From Onthovicinus sp900555545 (GTDB lineage Bacteria; Bacillota; Clostridia; Oscillospirales; Acutalibacteraceae), in the NCBI GenBank assembly GCA_949296915.1, contig CASFPX010000003.1, forward strand, positions 124,001 to 188,000: a stretch of 64,000 nt of DNA, read 5' to 3'. How positions within the stretch are numbered: the stretch's first letter is position 1; each line of letters begins with the position of its first letter. Below the pieces are notes generated by a model. It saw only the letters and a program-made list of their open reading frames with translations, was not told the DNA's origin and ran no database searches. The position numbers and the translations under genes were made by a program. Below are positions 42,486-51,305 of the stretch, piece after piece.

Positions 42486-44331
42486 AAAAAGTAAAACAAA
42501 GCGCAACGTGTCATTTGTTTACCGGTCCATCCGGGATATTCATCGGCTTTCACCTCATCTGCTCACTTTTATGACGGTTAGTGCAATCTCCACCTCTATT
42601 TTTCCGTTTGTTAATGTCTATTTTACCGCAGAAATTATTGATGTACTGACGAATAACAGTGGCAATATAAGTCGTCTCATCTTTTTGGTGAGTGCGGCGC
42701 TCCTACTCAATTTTGCATTTAATTTTATCCGCAATGCAGTATCCTATCAATACGGCATTCGGCGTTATACGCTCGTTGGCCGGGAAATTGCACGCATTAA
42801 CGAAAAAATCTTTTCCATGGACTATGCCCTTTTGGAAAATCCTACAGTCTATGAAAAAATTCGCCGGTATGATGATGATCGTAAACAACACGGGATCTCC
42901 TCATGGCGTCTTCAGTGGTCTCTGACCTCTATGATTTCAGGAATTATCACGTTGTTGATCGCAATTATTATGCTATGGGAGTTCTTTGGTGCGATTTTTA
43001 AAAGAACAGGTGATTCCTTTATCGAGACACCGTGGCTGGCGGTTGTTGTACTGGCTGTGATTGCAGTGGGTGCGGGAATTGTAGGGGTATTGAATGTAAT
43101 CAGCCAGAGAAAATATTATCAATATAATGACGCATTTTTAAAAATCGATAAGGAATTTAATTTTTACTCTGACATGCTTTCAAACTATCGAAACGGTCAG
43201 GAGATCCGTGCTTATCATGAACAGGAGCTGATTAAACATCACGCCTGTGAAAAAATGATGACAAAAGGTGTCTCTCTGTTAAAAAAGATGTCTATGAATA
43301 CGGCTTTTTCCGGTTCGATTATGGCGATTATCAGCGCAGTCCTCGCATGCGGTGTTTATATTTTGATCGGTTCCAAAGGATTGCTGGGCATATTTGGCGT
43401 CGGATCCGTAGTTCGTTTTTCCGGTTCTTTCTTGCAGATCGTTCAGGGAGTAATCAATTTGGCCACGTTTTTTGGACAGATGAAAGTCATGCGGGAGAGC
43501 CTGAAGTATTATTATGACGTGTTGGATATACAACCGGTGCAGAAGAATGGAACTCGTCCGATTGACTTTAACCCGGATACAGCACGGATTGAATTCAGGG
43601 ATGTCAGCTTCAGGTATCCGGGGTCGGAGAATTATGCGCTTCGTCATGTTACGGTTGTGTTAGAACCCGGGCAGCGCTATGCGGTTGTTGGAAAAAATGG
43701 ATCAGGCAAAACAACCTTTATCAAATTGCTTTGCCGCTTTTACGATGTGGAAGAAGGAGAAATCTGTATTAACGGTGTGGATATCCGGAAGTACGATATT
43801 GCATCCTACCGCAAGATCTTCTCCGTCGTTTTTCAAGATTTTGAAATTTTCTCATTCACAATAGGTCAGGATACCGCAGTAGCGGAGACATATGCGTCCA
43901 ACCGGTTATGGACTTCCTTGGAGAGTGCTGGATTAAAGGAACGGGTCAAGCACCTTCCCGAACAAGAGAAAACGTATGTCACGCGGGATCTTTCCAAGGA
44001 GGGAGTTGATTTTTCAGGAGGAGAACAGCAAAAGCTCACGCTCGCCCGTGCACTCTACAAAAATTCGCCTATTATTATACTGGATGAGCCCGCCGCCGCA
44101 CTTGATCCAATTGCAGAATACGATATGTATACTCGTTTTAATGGTTTTGTCGGTAATAAGACGGCCGTTTATATTTCACACCGTCTCTCTTCCTGCCGTT
44201 TTTGTTCCAATATTATTGTGTTTGATCTGGGCGAGATCGTTCAGTATGGTTCACACCAGGCGTTGCTGCGTGATCGAGAGGGAAAATATTCTCAGCTATG
44301 GCACGCACAGTCCCAGTACTATGCGGAGTAA
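42472..44331 (+). CDS. ABC exporter half-transporter, partner
   Basis: A 619-residue half-transporter: six helices (first near 25-50), Walker A GKNGSGKTT, signature FSGGEQQK, Walker B IILDEPAAALD and switch His in SHRLSS. Unlike the exporter at 2.4-6 kb, both ATP sites of this pair look canonical. A terminator follows. No regulator is adjacent; the substrate is unknown. Confidence 0.87.
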   Translation: MPKTEKSKTKRNVSFVYRSIRDIHRLSPHLLTFMTVSAISTSIFPFVNVYFTAEIIDVLTNNSGNISRLIFLVSAALLLNFAFNFIRNAVSYQYGIRRYTLVGREIARINEKIFSMDYALLENPTVYEKIRRYDDDRKQHGISSWRLQWSLTSMISGIITLLIAIIMLWEFFGAIFKRTGDSFIETPWLAVVVLAVIAVGAGIVGVLNVISQRKYYQYNDAFLKIDKEFNFYSDMLSNYRNGQEIRAYHEQELIKHHACEKMMTKGVSLLKKMSMNTAFSGSIMAIISAVLACGVYILIGSKGLLGIFGVGSVVRFSGSFLQIVQGVINLATFFGQMKVMRESLKYYYDVLDIQPVQKNGTRPIDFNPDTARIEFRDVSFRYPGSENYALRHVTVVLEPGQRYAVVGKNGSGKTTFIKLLCRFYDVEEGEICINGVDIRKYDIASYRKIFSVVFQDFEIFSFTIGQDTAVAETYASNRLWTSLESAGLKERVKHLPEQEKTYVTRDLSKEGVDFSGGEQQKLTLARALYKNSPIIILDEPAAALDPIAEYDMYTRFNGFVGNKTAVYISHRLSSCRFCSNIIVFDLGEIVQYGSHQALLRDREGKYSQLWHAQSQYYAE

Positions 44332-44355
44332 GCAATACAATTATGTTTTGTGGTG

Positions 44356-44390
44356 GGGCAGGGGAGTTTTAAAGGCTTTCCTGTCCTTTT
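44356..44390 (+). terminator. Intrinsic terminator after the second ABC pair
   Basis: An 11-bp stem with three G-T wobbles (GGGCAGGGGAG with CTTTCCTGTCC) followed by TTTT. Confidence 0.6.
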
Positions 44391-44475
44391 CCTATATTAT
44401 ATTTTTGGCAAATTGTGACTCATTTCATTCCACTACCCCTTAAAAGTTTGGAGGCGTTTCGTTCCAGAAGTATGG

Positions 44476-44481
44476 TATAAT
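44476..44481 (+). promoter_or_regulatory. -10 box for the YeiH-type transporter gene
   Basis: TATAAT, 37 bases before the start codon. I see no well-placed -35 hexamer. Confidence 0.45.
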
Positions 44482-44518
44482 TGTCCTATCCATCACTTTA
44501 AGGAGGGGGCTTGTTTTT

Positions 44519-45538
44519 TTGAAGTTCATTAAAAACAACTGGGTAGGTCTGTTACTCTGCCTTGCAATTGCGATACCGGCATGGTTTCTCGGCAAAGCCT
44601 TTGACATCATCGGCGGGCCAGTGTTTGCCATTTTGATCGGCATGATCCTCGCACTGTTCCTAAAGGGAAAGGCGAAGGAAATAACTGCGCCGGGAATCAA
44701 CTTTACCTCAAAAAAGATTTTGCAGTTCGCCGTCGTATTACTGGGATTTGGCATGAATTTGTCTGTCATTGTCTCGACGGGAAAGCAGTCACTTCCGATC
44801 ATACTGGCTACCATCTCCACCTCGTTGGTTATCGCTTTTGTGCTGTGTAAAGTTATGAAAATCCCTGTCAAGAGCGCCACCCTTGTGGGCGTCGGTTCGT
44901 CAATCTGCGGTGGATCAGCAATTGCGGCGACCGCTCCAGTGATTGATGCGGATGATGAGGAGATTGCACAGTCCATCTCCGTGATCTTTCTATTCAACGT
45001 AATTGCCGCCCTGGTCTTTCCTACACTCGGTGGGGCAATCGGATTATCGAATGAGGGCTTTGGCCTATTTGCTGGCACGGCCATCAATGATACCTCTTCT
45101 GTAACAGCGGCCGCCGTCGCGTGGGATGGAATTCATGAGAGCAATACACTTGATATCGCTACGGTAGTCAAGCTGACGCGTACCCTGGCGATTATTCCGA
45201 TCACGCTTGTACTGGCGCTTATCAGGATTCACCGGGAGAAGAACAACAACGTTACGGGAAAGAAAATTAATTTTAAAAAGATTTTCCCATTGTTTATTCT
45301 GTTTTTTATCTTGGCATCTGTTGTAACAACCATTTTTAAGCTCCCGGCCGCTGTAACCGATCCGCTCAAAGAGGCGAGTAAATTTTTTATTGTGATGGCA
45401 ATGGCAGCTATTGGGCTGAACACCAATATTGTCAAGTTGGTAAAATCTGGAGGCAAGCCCATTTTCCTCGGTCTGTGCTGTTGGGTAGGGATTACGGGTG
45501 TCAGCCTACTGATGCAGCATATCCTCGGTATTTGGTAA
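44519..45538 (+). CDS. YeiH/YadS-family putative sulfate exporter
   Basis: A 339-residue membrane protein with about ten helices. Family segments are [33 protein letters not shown] and [14 protein letters not shown]. The family is annotated as putative sulfate exporter, often near LysR regulators; no regulator is present here. The TTG start at 44519 lies nine bases after AGGAGGGGG. Transcribed alone, closed by a terminator. Confidence 0.82.
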   Translation: MKFIKNNWVGLLLCLAIAIPAWFLGKAFDIIGGPVFAILIGMILALFLKGKAKEITAPGINFTSKKILQFAVVLLGFGMNLSVIVSTGKQSLPIILATISTSLVIAFVLCKVMKIPVKSATLVGVGSSICGGSAIAATAPVIDADDEEIAQSISVIFLFNVIAALVFPTLGGAIGLSNEGFGLFAGTAINDTSSVTAAAVAWDGIHESNTLDIATVVKLTRTLAIIPITLVLALIRIHREKNNNVTGKKINFKKIFPLFILFFILASVVTTIFKLPAAVTDPLKEASKFFIVMAMAAIGLNTNIVKLVKSGGKPIFLGLCCWVGITGVSLLMQHILGIW

Positions 45539-45552
45539 GCCACAAAACAGGC

Positions 45553-45577
45553 CTGTGCATTTGCACAGTTTTTTTTG
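45553..45577 (+). terminator. Intrinsic terminator after the YeiH-type gene
   Basis: CTGTGCA pairs with TGCACAG around a two-base loop, followed by eight T. Confidence 0.8.
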
Positions 45578-45616
45578 AATAGAACGGACTCAACAGATTC
45601 AAAATAATCACATTGA

Positions 45617-46924
<1,308 letters not shown>

Positions 46925-47172
46925 ATAACGTAGAGTATTAAAACGGCCGGAATACCGTTCTGACTCTCCCTGAGGACACCGAAAGATGAAAGTATCCTAC
47001 AGATATCTGAGAAAAGCACTGAAACTGGGAGAGAATATGGAGAAAAACTGGGATTAACTTTAACCAGCGGCGAGGGGGGGAGGCGCTCGTGATGCGCAAC
47101 GATAGCCTGCGACCGCAAAGGATACTGGTTTAATGCTGGAATCAACGCGTTCAACTGGGACGCTCAGCAAAA
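46925..47172 (+). ncRNA. Candidate structured RNA in the eno 3' region (unidentified)
   Basis: The eno-rex interval is 386 bp with no convincing ORF. Its first part holds several possible helices in plus orientation: AACGG/CCGTT (46942-46959), a closing CTCTCCC/GGGAGAG (46964-46970 with 47027-47033) around a GAAA-capped arm and the palindrome CAGATATCTG, then CCAG/CTGG enclosing GCGC/GCGC and AGGC/GCCT arms (47064-47128). The A-rich single-stranded spacers between helices resemble large clostridial structured RNAs. No identity is proven; the raiA motif is one class worth testing. Confidence 0.35.
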
Positions 47173-47221
47173 AAGACTGATAAACTGAGGCTTTTGCGAT
47201 TTAGCCACAGTATATCAGTCT
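47165..47221 (-). terminator. Intrinsic terminator of the acn-icd-rex operon
   Basis: On the minus strand a long near-perfect hairpin (9+4+4 bp with two A-A mismatches, ten-base loop, 47174-47221) is followed by a run of T (TCTTTTTTGC). It lies about 90 bases after the rex stop. Confidence 0.8.
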
Positions 47222-47237
47222 CTCATATCGGCTCTGG

Positions 47238-47277
47238 ACACAACCGTCGTGTACCGGCCGGTACACGACGGTTGTGT
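47238..47277. repeat. 40-bp perfect palindrome between eno and rex
   Basis: Two 20-base arms with no loop. The left arm begins ACACAACCGTCG and the centre is CCGGCCGG. It lies between the rex stop and the rex terminator, in the converging 3' regions. There is no T run on either side, so it is not a typical terminator. Confidence 0.85.
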
Positions 47278-47310
47278 GTGATCAGGAGTGAATCACTCCC
47301 TCTTACTCGA

Positions 47311-47967
47311 TCAAGCTTTCTTATCTTTAGAATGATCCATCTTTGAGTTCATCTGATAACAAAGCGTCATCAAACTGTCGCTCAAGTGGACGTTTTCTAC
47401 CGCTAAATCCGGATGCCGCGCCGCGATATCAGAGTGGCTGAAATTCCAAAATCCCTTGATGCCAAGTTGCACCAGCTGATTTTCAACCGGAGTGCCGTGT
47501 TCCGCAGGAATGCATAGCACGGCAACTGTGGGGTGATTCTCCCGGCAGAAATCGTCCAAGCCGCTGATGTGGCGAATCGGAATCCCGCGGACCATCTGTC
47601 CTGCAAGCGCTTCATTTTTATCAAAGATGCCAATCAAGTTGAAGCCGCGCTCCTCAAAGGACATATGCGTGGCGATGGCACGCCCCAGATTCCCTGCCCC
47701 AATAATGATCGTCCCCAGATTGTTGGACAGCCCTAAGATCTTGCTGATCTCGTTGCGCAGCTGTTCCACGTTATATCCGTAGCCCTGCTGGCCAAATCCT
47801 CCAAAACAGTTGAAATCCTGGCGAATCTGAGAGGCTGTGAGGCCCATCTTTGCCGAGAGCTCACGCGACGAGATGCGCATGATCCCTTTTTCCAGCAAAA
47901 GGCCTAGGAAACGATAATAACGTGGAAGGCGTTTAATCACCGACATGGAAATGTTGTACTTAGCCAT
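47311..47967 (-). CDS. rex: Redox-sensing transcriptional repressor Rex
   Basis: A 218-residue repressor: N-terminal winged helix (RLPRYYRFLGLLLEKG, SSRELSAKMGLTASQIRQDF), then GYGYNVEQL and a Rossmann domain with GAGNLGRAI that binds NADH/NAD. Rex leaves its operator when NADH is high. It is the third gene of acn-icd-rex (gap of 36 bases after icd), and a Rex-type operator lies at the promoter of this operon. I use ATG 47967; GTG 47976 is a possible start. Confidence 0.93.
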   Translation of the reverse strand: MAKYNISMSVIKRLPRYYRFLGLLLEKGIMRISSRELSAKMGLTASQIRQDFNCFGGFGQQGYGYNVEQLRNEISKILGLSNNLGTIIIGAGNLGRAIATHMSFEERGFNLIGIFDKNEALAGQMVRGIPIRHISGLDDFCRENHPTVAVLCIPAEHGTPVENQLVQLGIKGFWNFSHSDIAARHPDLAVENVHLSDSLMTLCYQMNSKMDHSKDKKA

Positions 47968-48003
47968 TTTTCTCACAGCTTTCCGAATGTAGATGGGCGA
48001 GGA

Positions 48004-49173
48004 TTAAAGACTACGCACGGTGTCCATTACATAGTTGCCGAATTCCTCGCAGGTTGCGCCGTCCTCACGGCCGGTGATGACCAGCTTTTTCTCCTCCAGC
48101 ATGCAGATATCCAGCGCGCGTTCAAGCTTATCGGCCTGATCCTGCTTGCCGATATGCGAGAGCAGCATGACAGTAGCGCGCAGCATGGAGCACGGATCAG
48201 CATATTTTCCGCGTCCCTCTTTGATCATGCGCGGCGCAGAGCCATGAATTGCCTCAAACATCGCATAGTGCTTGCCGATGTTGGCGCTGCCGGCTGTACC
48301 GACACCGCCCTGGAACTCCGCCGCCTCATCCGTGATGATATCTCCGTACAGGTTTGGCAGAATGAATACCTTGAAGTCTTTGCGGCGTTTTTCGTCAATC
48401 AGCTTGGCTGTGGTGATATCGATATACCACTCATCTGTCGTGATCTCAGGATAATTTTTACCGACATTCTTGCACAGGTTCAGGAATTTGCCGTCAGTTG
48501 TTTTGATAACGTTTGCCTTCGTGATGATAGAGACGCGCTCCTTGTGGTTGCGGCGGGCGTAATCATAGGCAAGTTTTGCGATCCTCTCCGTACCCTCTGT
48601 GGTCGTAACAACAAAGTCAACAGCAAGATCATCGCTGACGTTCACACCGCAGGAGCCCACAGCGTAAGCGCCTTCCGTATTCTCGCGGAAGAAAGTCCAG
48701 TCAATCCCTTTCTCGGGTACCTTGACAGGGCGCATGTTGCAGAAAAGGTCAAGCTCTTTACGCATAGCGACATTTGCGCTCTCAATGTTGGGCCACGGAT
48801 CGCCGGCCTGTGGGGTGGTTGTCGGTCCTTTGAGGATGACGTCGCACTTTTTCAGCTCAGCCAATACGTCGTCAGGAATTGCCTTGTTTGCCGCGACACG
48901 GTTCTCGATCGTGAGGCCGTCGATAAATTTAAAGATAACCTTACCGCTTGCCACATCGTCCTGGAGCATGTACTCCAGAACACGGGCAGCCTCTTTACAG
49001 ATGATCGGGCCAATGCCATCACCGCCACAGACGCCGATGATAATCTGATCCTTTGCGGAAAAATCCGTGAATTCCGTATCAGCCTTAATGCGGTCAGAGC
49101 GCTCCAGCTGTGTCTGAAGCAGGGCGGCAAATTTTTCGGTGGCACGATCTATGTACTCTTTATAATCCTGCAT
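48004..49173 (-). CDS. Isocitrate dehydrogenase (NAD-type)
   Basis: A 389-residue isocitrate/isopropylmalate dehydrogenase. Substrate and metal segments are ESANVAMRKELDLFCNMRP, RENTEGAY, the catalytic-Lys region TKANVIKTTDG, and NLYGDIITDEAAEFQGGVGTAG. Close coupling to aconitase (12-base gap) supports isocitrate as substrate, yielding 2-oxoglutarate for glutamate synthesis. NAD rather than NADP use is an inference from the subfamily pattern. Confidence 0.88.
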   Translation of the reverse strand: MQDYKEYIDRATEKFAALLQTQLERSDRIKADTEFTDFSAKDQIIIGVCGGDGIGPIICKEAARVLEYMLQDDVASGKVIFKFIDGLTIENRVAANKAIPDDVLAELKKCDVILKGPTTTPQAGDPWPNIESANVAMRKELDLFCNMRPVKVPEKGIDWTFFRENTEGAYAVGSCGVNVSDDLAVDFVVTTTEGTERIAKLAYDYARRNHKERVSIITKANVIKTTDGKFLNLCKNVGKNYPEITTDEWYIDITTAKLIDEKRRKDFKVFILPNLYGDIITDEAAEFQGGVGTAGSANIGKHYAMFEAIHGSAPRMIKEGRGKYADPCSMLRATVMLLSHIGKQDQADKLERALDICMLEEKKLVITGREDGATCEEFGNYVMDTVRSL

Positions 49174-49185
49174 ATCAATTTCTCC

Positions 49186-51120
49186 TTATTTTGAAGTTTC
49201 ACGGGTGTAATTAAGCAATCCGCCTGCAAGCAGCATCTCGCGCTGACGGTCTGAGAGATCGTACGTCAGATCATAAGTTTCACCCTTGGTCTTGTTCGTC
49301 AACTGGACAGAAGCTGCACCCTCAATCGCTGCACGGATTCCTTTGAGCTCCAGCTCGTCCCCCTGATCAATGCGATCATAATCTGATTCGTTGACAAAGG
49401 TCAGCGGGATAATACCGGCGTTGACAAGGTTGGCCTTATGAATACGTGCAAAGGACTTGGTGATGACTGCTTTAATCCCCAAGTAGAGCGGTACGAGTGC
49501 AGCGTGCTCACGGGAAGAGCCCTGGCCATAGTTAGCGCCGCCAATGATAATTCCCTTGCCCTCCTTTTTGCAGTTCTCTGCAAAATTAGGATCGCACTGC
49601 TTAAAGCAGAACTGGGAGAGATACGGAATATTGGAGCGGTAGGGGAGAATCTTGGCACCCGCGGGCATGATGTGATCGGTCGTGATATTGTCGCCGACCT
49701 TCAGAATCGCTTTGGCTGCAATATCCGCTCCCATTGCTTCGCTTACCGGGAACGGCTTAATGTTCGGGCCGCGGAAAACTTTAATCTTTGGTGCGTTTTC
49801 CGGAGTGGCAGGCGGGATGACCATAGAGTCATTAATAATAAAGCGTTCCGGCATCTCGATCTGCGGTGCCTCGCCAAGCGTGCGCGGATCGGTTAGAACG
49901 CCTGTCAGCGCGGATGCCGCAGCAACCTCGGGGCTTACCAGATAAATACCCGCGTCAGCGGTGCCGGAACGGCCCTCAAAGTTGCGGTTGAAGGTGCGCA
50001 GGGAGATCCCCTCTGAACAGGGAGACTGCCCCATACCAATGCAGGGACCGCAGGCGGATTCAAGAATGCGCGCACCGGCGCTGATCATATCAGATAGTGC
50101 ACCGTTCTTCGCAATCATATTGAGTACCTGCATGGAGCCGGGCGCGATTGCAAGGCTGACATCCGGATGGACGGTTTTGCCCTTCAGAATGGCGGCTACT
50201 TTCATCATGTCGCTCAAGGAGGAGTTGGTGCAGGAGCCAATGCAGACTTGGTTGACCTGAATCGGGCCGATCTCCGTCACCTTTTTGACATTGTCCGGGC
50301 TATGAGGCATGGCCGCCAGCGGCTCAAGGGTGTTCAGATCGATCTCGATGACCTCATCATAGTGTGCGTCGTCGTCCGCCTTCAGTTCAATCCAGTCTTC
50401 CTCACGCCCCTGAGCTTTGAGAAATGCGCGTGTGATCTCATCGGACGGGAATACGGAGGTTGTAGCGCCAAGCTCGGCGCCCATATTGGTGATAGTGGCG
50501 CGCTCCGGCACGGAGAGTGTCTTGACGCCCTCGCCACCGTACTCGACGATCTTGCCCACGCCGCCCTTGACACTCATCACACGCAGAACTTCCAGGATGA
50601 TATCCTTTGCAGCGACCCACGGCCGAAGCTTGCCCTTCAAATTGACGCGGACCATTTTTGGCATGGTGATATAATAGGTGCCGCCGCCCATTGCCACTGC
50701 GACGTCCAGTCCGCCGGCGCCAATGGCGAGCATACCAATGCCGCCGCCGGTTGGCGTGTGGCTGTCCGAACCGATAAGTGTTTTACCTGGCTTACCAAAA
50801 CGCTCCAGATGAACCTGATGGCAGATACCATTGCCGGGGCGAGAAAAATAAATACCATGCTTATTGGCCACCGACTGAATAAACCGGTGGTCGTCCGCGT
50901 TCTCAAAGCCAGTCTGGAGTGTGTTGTGATCAATATATGCGACGGAGAGCTCTGTTTTGACCCGCTCTACACCCATTGCCTCAAATTCCAGATATGCCAT
51001 GGTTCCTGTCGCGTCCTGCGTCAAGGTCTGATCAATGCGAATTCCGATTTCCTGTCCGGGAATCATCTCGCCGTCAACCAGATGGGCGCGAATTAGTTTT
51101 TCGCCGATTGTGTAACCCAA
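49186..51120 (-). CDS. Aconitate hydratase
   Basis: A 644-residue aconitase of the shorter class. [4Fe-4S] cysteines are in CIGSCTNSS and SACGPCIGMG; other segments are SDSHTPTGGGIGMLAIGAGG and the swivel-domain GQGSSREHAAL. It isomerises citrate to isocitrate. The TTG start at 51120 lies eight bases after GGGAGG; the longer frame to 51219 would run through the promoter and Rex site. First gene of acn-icd-rex. Confidence 0.92.
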   Translation of the reverse strand: MGYTIGEKLIRAHLVDGEMIPGQEIGIRIDQTLTQDATGTMAYLEFEAMGVERVKTELSVAYIDHNTLQTGFENADDHRFIQSVANKHGIYFSRPGNGICHQVHLERFGKPGKTLIGSDSHTPTGGGIGMLAIGAGGLDVAVAMGGGTYYITMPKMVRVNLKGKLRPWVAAKDIILEVLRVMSVKGGVGKIVEYGGEGVKTLSVPERATITNMGAELGATTSVFPSDEITRAFLKAQGREEDWIELKADDDAHYDEVIEIDLNTLEPLAAMPHSPDNVKKVTEIGPIQVNQVCIGSCTNSSLSDMMKVAAILKGKTVHPDVSLAIAPGSMQVLNMIAKNGALSDMISAGARILESACGPCIGMGQSPCSEGISLRTFNRNFEGRSGTADAGIYLVSPEVAAASALTGVLTDPRTLGEAPQIEMPERFIINDSMVIPPATPENAPKIKVFRGPNIKPFPVSEAMGADIAAKAILKVGDNITTDHIMPAGAKILPYRSNIPYLSQFCFKQCDPNFAENCKKEGKGIIIGGANYGQGSSREHAALVPLYLGIKAVITKSFARIHKANLVNAGIIPLTFVNESDYDRIDQGDELELKGIRAAIEGAASVQLTNKTKGETYDLTYDLSDRQREMLLAGGLLNYTRETSK

Positions 51121-51166
51121 AAGAATGACCTCCCACTTTTTTATGTTTTTATCAATATACAAATAT

Positions 51167-51195
51167 ATTTTATCTGCTTCCGGGACGATTGTCAA
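51167..51195 (-). promoter_or_regulatory. Promoter for acn-icd-rex
   Basis: On the minus strand TTGACA (51190-51195), a 17-base spacer and TAAAAT (51167-51172), about 47 bases before the acn start. Confidence 0.75.
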
Positions 51196-51206
51196 CAAAT
51201 TCACAA
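51189..51206. promoter_or_regulatory. Probable Rex operator over the acn -35 box
   Basis: TTGTCAA-CAAA-TTCACAA, an 18-bp inverted repeat. It fits the known Rex consensus TTGTGAA-N4-TTCACAA with one mismatch. It covers the -35 hexamer of the operon that encodes Rex itself. Confidence 0.75.
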
Positions 51207-51239
51207 TTGAAACTTTCATAAAATTCTGCTAAGGCCTGG

Positions 51240-51268
51240 TTGCACTTTTGTTCGGTTGTTGATATAAT
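51240..51268 (+). promoter_or_regulatory. Promoter for ftsK
   Basis: TTGCAC (51240-51245), 17-base spacer, TATAAT (51263-51268), 37 bases before the start codon. Confidence 0.72.
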
Positions 51269-51305
51269 ATTAACCGTGATAATTGTTGATTGTGAGGGAA
51301 TTTGA

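Noticed and set aside
48154..49194. Plus-strand open frame opposite isocitrate dehydrogenase, and a similar one at 50167-51096 opposite aconitase
   Set aside because: Both mirror well-identified genes and show low-complexity antisense composition.
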